A DNA stretch of 5,420 bases. Source: Crenothrix polyspora. GTDB taxonomy: Bacteria > Pseudomonadota > Gammaproteobacteria > Methylococcales > Methylomonadaceae. Under the pieces are notes generated by a model. That model was not told where the DNA came from, did no database searches, and saw only the letters and a list, made by a program, of their open reading frames with translations. Made by a program: the position numbers and the translations under genes. This document shows, in pieces, positions 4,936-5,420 of this stretch. The DNA lies in NCBI GenBank assembly GCA_945903675.1, contig CAMDOP010000233.1:1-5420 (forward strand), read 5' to 3'. Position 1 is the stretch's first letter, and every line of letters begins with the position of its first letter.

Positions 4936-5420
4936 AGGCGGGTTGGGAAGTTAAAAGGCTTGATAACATAATAGAGAGTAATGTTATCGGATTAACGAAA
5001 AATTCAAGTGAACAACATATTCATTATGCATTTAAGTATGTAAAAATGAATAATATTACAAAAGACAATTGCTTTGACTTGTCAAAATATACTTGTGTTA
5101 ACGCTGAAAAAAATGAGGTTGAGAAATACAGATTATCTAATGATGATTTTTTATTCAACACAAGGAACAGTTATGAATTAGTTGGTAAAACTTGTTTGTT
5201 CGAATGTTCTGATAATGAAGTTATTTTATACAATAACAATATTATGAGAATTAGATTTTTGACAGCAATAAATCCATCCTTCATTAATTATGCGTTTTCT
5301 ACTGATGATGTAATTAATAAACTTGACCGTATAAAAAGCGGAACAACCAATGTTTCTGCTATTTATTATAAGGATTTAAGAAATCTTGAAATTCTAATAC
5401 CACCATTAAAAGAACAACAA
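4932..5420 (+). CDS. hsdS: Type I restriction specificity subunit HsdS (3' truncated by window)
   Basis: The frame opens at an ATG overlapping the mntA stop (ATGA, 4932-4935) and stays open to the window end: 163 codons with no stop. AAGGTGA at 4921-4927 is a suitable ribosome binding site. MKAGWEVKRL is a common HsdS start. The first target-recognition domain follows, with FLFNTRNSYELVGKT (73-87), SGTTN(V)SAIYYKDL (136-149) and the conserved IPPLKEQQ (156-163) that begins the spacer helix. HsdS reads the DNA target and holds two HsdM and two HsdR subunits. A full HsdS is about 400 residues, so the second recognition domain lies beyond the window. GC is far lower than in hsdM (17 of 60 at 5281-5340 against 27 of 60 at 3241-3300). 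Confidence 0.93.
   Translation, partial: MKAGWEVKRLDNIIESNVIGLTKNSSEQHIHYAFKYVKMNNITKDNCFDLSKYTCVNAEKNEVEKYRLSNDDFLFNTRNSYELVGKTCLFECSDNEVILYNNNIMRIRFLTAINPSFINYAFSTDDVINKLDRIKSGTTNVSAIYYKDLRNLEILIPPLKEQQ

Noticed and set aside
1..5420. tRNA, rRNA, CRISPR array or integrase gene
   Set aside because: I saw no cloverleaf, rRNA core sequence, regular repeat-spacer pattern or recombinase gene in the window.

Overview
The window is a piece of a moderately AT-rich bacterial chromosome. Hand-counted 60-base samples give about 42% GC in thyA, 45% in hsdM and 28% at the right edge. The ThyA, pyrophosphatase and EVE-domain proteins are of gammaproteobacterial character. The pyrophosphatase is an unusual long form that, from memory, resembles the chlamydial enzyme. 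A host-associated gammaproteobacterium such as a member of Legionellales would fit, but that is inference from protein resemblance, not a taxonomic proof.

Left part (1-2271): the last 29 codons of a membrane protein are followed by a 234-bp non-coding stretch. Then comes a tight three-gene housekeeping cluster on the + strand: thyA (thymidylate synthase), ppa (inorganic pyrophosphatase) and a small EVE-domain protein. Gaps are 28 bp or less, so they are probably co-transcribed. ThyA makes dTMP and Ppa removes the pyrophosphate released by nucleotide polymerisation. The EVE protein probably binds modified bases.

Middle (2272-2733): about 460 bp without a credible gene. It holds two strong short palindromes (2292-2323 and 2389-2413) and the second copy of a roughly 185-bp structured repeat. 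The first copy lies just upstream of thyA. The right halves of the two copies align without gaps at 62 of 77 positions, and copy 1 can fold into nested inverted repeats along its whole length. The two copies are direct repeats bracketing the thyA-ppa-EVE block.

Right part (2734-5420): a type I restriction-modification operon. hsdM starts at a TTG with a good ribosome binding site and is broken by a one-base deletion in a short T run near 3834-3837; restoring one base gives a complete protein of about 483 residues. Between hsdM and hsdS lies a two-gene HEPN/nucleotidyltransferase module (HI0074/HI0073 type, related to the HepT/MntA toxin-antitoxin pair) carrying both diagnostic motifs, RX4HXY and GSX10DXD. 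hsdS begins in a 4-bp ATGA overlap with the nucleotidyltransferase gene and runs off the window at 5420, at much lower GC. No hsdR lies in the window. The notable biology is a toxin-antitoxin-like module translationally coupled inside a restriction operon whose methylase is frameshifted, plus the uncharacterised structured repeat family.
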